In this document: positions 13,385 through 14,433 of the stretch, one piece after another
How the letters are laid out: every line of letters starts with the position of its first letter
Position numbering within the stretch: position 1 is the first letter of the stretch
Source: an uncultured Collinsella sp.
GTDB taxonomy: Bacteria > Actinomycetota > Coriobacteriia > Coriobacteriales > Coriobacteriaceae
Assembly (NCBI GenBank): GCA_937934165.1
Contig: CALGZX010000052.1
Span: 1-14,433, forward strand
Direction: 5' to 3'
DNA: 14,433 nucleotides
The notes under the pieces: model-generated
The model's database searches: none
Seen by the model: only the letters and a program-made list of their open reading frames with translations
Told to the model about the DNA's origin: nothing
Translations under genes and position numbers: made by a program

Positions 13385-14433
13385 ATGATCGAAATCACCC
13401 AAGTCAACGCGTCGCTCGATGAAGCCGGCGATGAAAATGCCTGCCTCATTGTTGGCAAGCGAGTCGCCAAGCGCGTCCTACGTTGCAAGGACTCCGAGAT
13501 CAAGTCCATCGAGCTCCACCGCAAGTCAATCGACGCTCGCAAAAAACGAGACGTCCATTTTATCCTGAGCTTTCGTGTTGAGCTGACTAGTCCCCACCTC
13601 GAGCGAGAAGCGGTCGACAGCGTCGCCGAGCGTGACCGCTCGCGCGTACGCGCGATAGAGGACGATGGGCCCTCATTCCCCTCCCCCGTCTCCGACGCAC
13701 CTCAAGAATGCCCTGTCGTTGTCGGCGCCGGATGCGCTGGCCTTTTCGCTGCACTCACCCTTGCCGAAGCGGGTCTTAAGCCCTTGCTCATCGAGCGCGG
13801 CGACCCAGCATTTCGCCGCTCGCATGCGATCGATCTCTTTCTAAAGGAGCGCATTCTCGACCCCGAGAGCAATATCCAGTTTGGCCTGGGCGGCGCGGGG
13901 ACCTTCTCGGACGGCAAGCTCAATACGGGAACCAAAAATCCCGCCCATCGCCTTATCCTCGAAACCTTCGTCGAGGCGGGCGCGCCCCGCGATATTCTGT
14001 GGGATGCCAAGCCGCACATTGGCTCCGACATCCTTCCCACGGTTGTCACCGCTATATCCCAGCGCATCGAGCAGCTCGGAGGTGTCGTCCGTTATCGAAC
14101 AAAGCTCGTCGACATTCACATCGACGCGTCTGGCGCCATTACCGGTATTGATGTCCAATCGTCCCAAGACGCCGCTTGCGAGCCAATCGAGACAAAGCAC
14201 CTCATCCTCGCCTGCGGGCATTCTGCTCGCGATATTTTTGAGCTCCTTAAGGACCACAACGTGGCCCTCGCACAAAAGACCTTTGCCATGGGCGTTCGCA
14301 TCGAGCATCCGCAGCGCGACATCGACCGAGCCCAATATGGAGCCTTGGCGGGACATCCTGCCCTCGGAGCAGCCCCCTACAAGCTCGTCGCCCATCTTCC
14401 CAACGGCCGCAGCGTGTTCTCGTTTTGCATGTG
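13385..14433 (+). CDS. COG2509-type FAD-dependent dehydrogenase, 3' end cut by window
   Basis: From ATG 13385 the frame stays open for 349 codons to the window edge, so the C-terminal third is missing (the family is usually about 500-540 residues). The N-terminal 100 residues form the small family domain with the hallmark RKSIDARKK (46-54). Next come the dinucleotide-binding motif VVVGAGCAGLFAAL (111-124), the family signature LGGAGTFSDGKLNTG (168-182) and LILACGHSARD (273-283). The last visible residues, SFCM, begin the SFCMCPGG-type motif of the family. The function of COG2509 proteins is unknown; a flavin-linked redox reaction is inferred from the fold. AAGGAG (13373-13378) six bases upstream fixes the start. 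It lies in the same direction as the mrp-BaiN pair but past a strong terminator, so it is probably transcribed separately or by read-through. Confidence 0.9.
   Translation, partial: MIEITQVNASLDEAGDENACLIVGKRVAKRVLRCKDSEIKSIELHRKSIDARKKRDVHFILSFRVELTSPHLEREAVDSVAERDRSRVRAIEDDGPSFPSPVSDAPQECPVVVGAGCAGLFAALTLAEAGLKPLLIERGDPAFRRSHAIDLFLKERILDPESNIQFGLGGAGTFSDGKLNTGTKNPAHRLILETFVEAGAPRDILWDAKPHIGSDILPTVVTAISQRIEQLGGVVRYRTKLVDIHIDASGAITGIDVQSSQDAACEPIETKHLILACGHSARDIFELLKDHNVALAQKTFAMGVRIEHPQRDIDRAQYGALAGHPALGAAPYKLVAHLPNGRSVFSFCM

Noticed and set aside
1..14433. Search for CRISPR arrays, insertion sequences, tRNA genes and defence or toxin genes
   Set aside because: No regularly spaced repeats, transposase, integrase, tRNA-like cloverleaf or defence domain was seen by eye; gaps between genes are short and accounted for.

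Overview
The window looks like a chromosomal, mostly housekeeping stretch from a Coriobacteriia-type actinobacterium, with Collinsella or a close relative as the best guess. This is an inference from moderate-to-high GC, strong AAGGAG-type ribosome sites with occasional GTG starts, a UvrA zinc motif of the actinobacterial CPxH type, an actinobacterial-type MurJ helix motif (YELVMGG), and a Tat-type lipoprotein signal on the solute-binding protein. No mobile element, CRISPR array, tRNA or rRNA is visible. Eight genes lie in two blocks.

Left block, minus strand (1-8709). Transcription runs right to left: uvrA (8709-5830), ybaK (5697-5197), murJ (5193-3511) and uvrC (3510-1564), then a gene-free stretch of about 360 bases and the start of a peptide-type ABC solute-binding lipoprotein (1200 to beyond base 1). 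The ybaK, murJ and uvrC genes are packed with 3-base and 0-base gaps and look translationally coupled. uvrA is separated from them by a perfect 10-bp hairpin and probably a separate promoter. UvrA and UvrC are two of the three nucleotide-excision-repair proteins; MurJ flips lipid II for peptidoglycan synthesis; YbaK clears mischarged Cys-tRNA(Pro). uvrB is not in the window. A 14-bp LexA-like site upstream of uvrA suggests SOS control.

Right block, plus strand (8903-14433). It starts with a stand-alone polytopic LtaS-like phosphoglycerol transferase facing uvrA across a 193-bp divergent promoter region. A likely two-gene operon follows: mrp/apbC (Fe-S cluster carrier P-loop NTPase) and a BaiN/HI0933-type flavoprotein that begins directly after the mrp stop. 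A strong hairpin-T-tract terminator sits in the next gap, then a second flavoprotein of the COG2509 type that runs off the right edge. Mrp and the two flavoproteins form a redox/Fe-S-flavoured neighbourhood, but no shared pathway can be shown from sequence.

The points most worth a second look are the altered Fe-S cysteine pattern in UvrC, the LexA-like site at uvrA, nested inverted repeats upstream of the solute-binding protein, and a near-consensus -10 box placed upstream of the terminator hairpin in the leader of the last gene. I see no clear sign of a wholly new multi-gene system.
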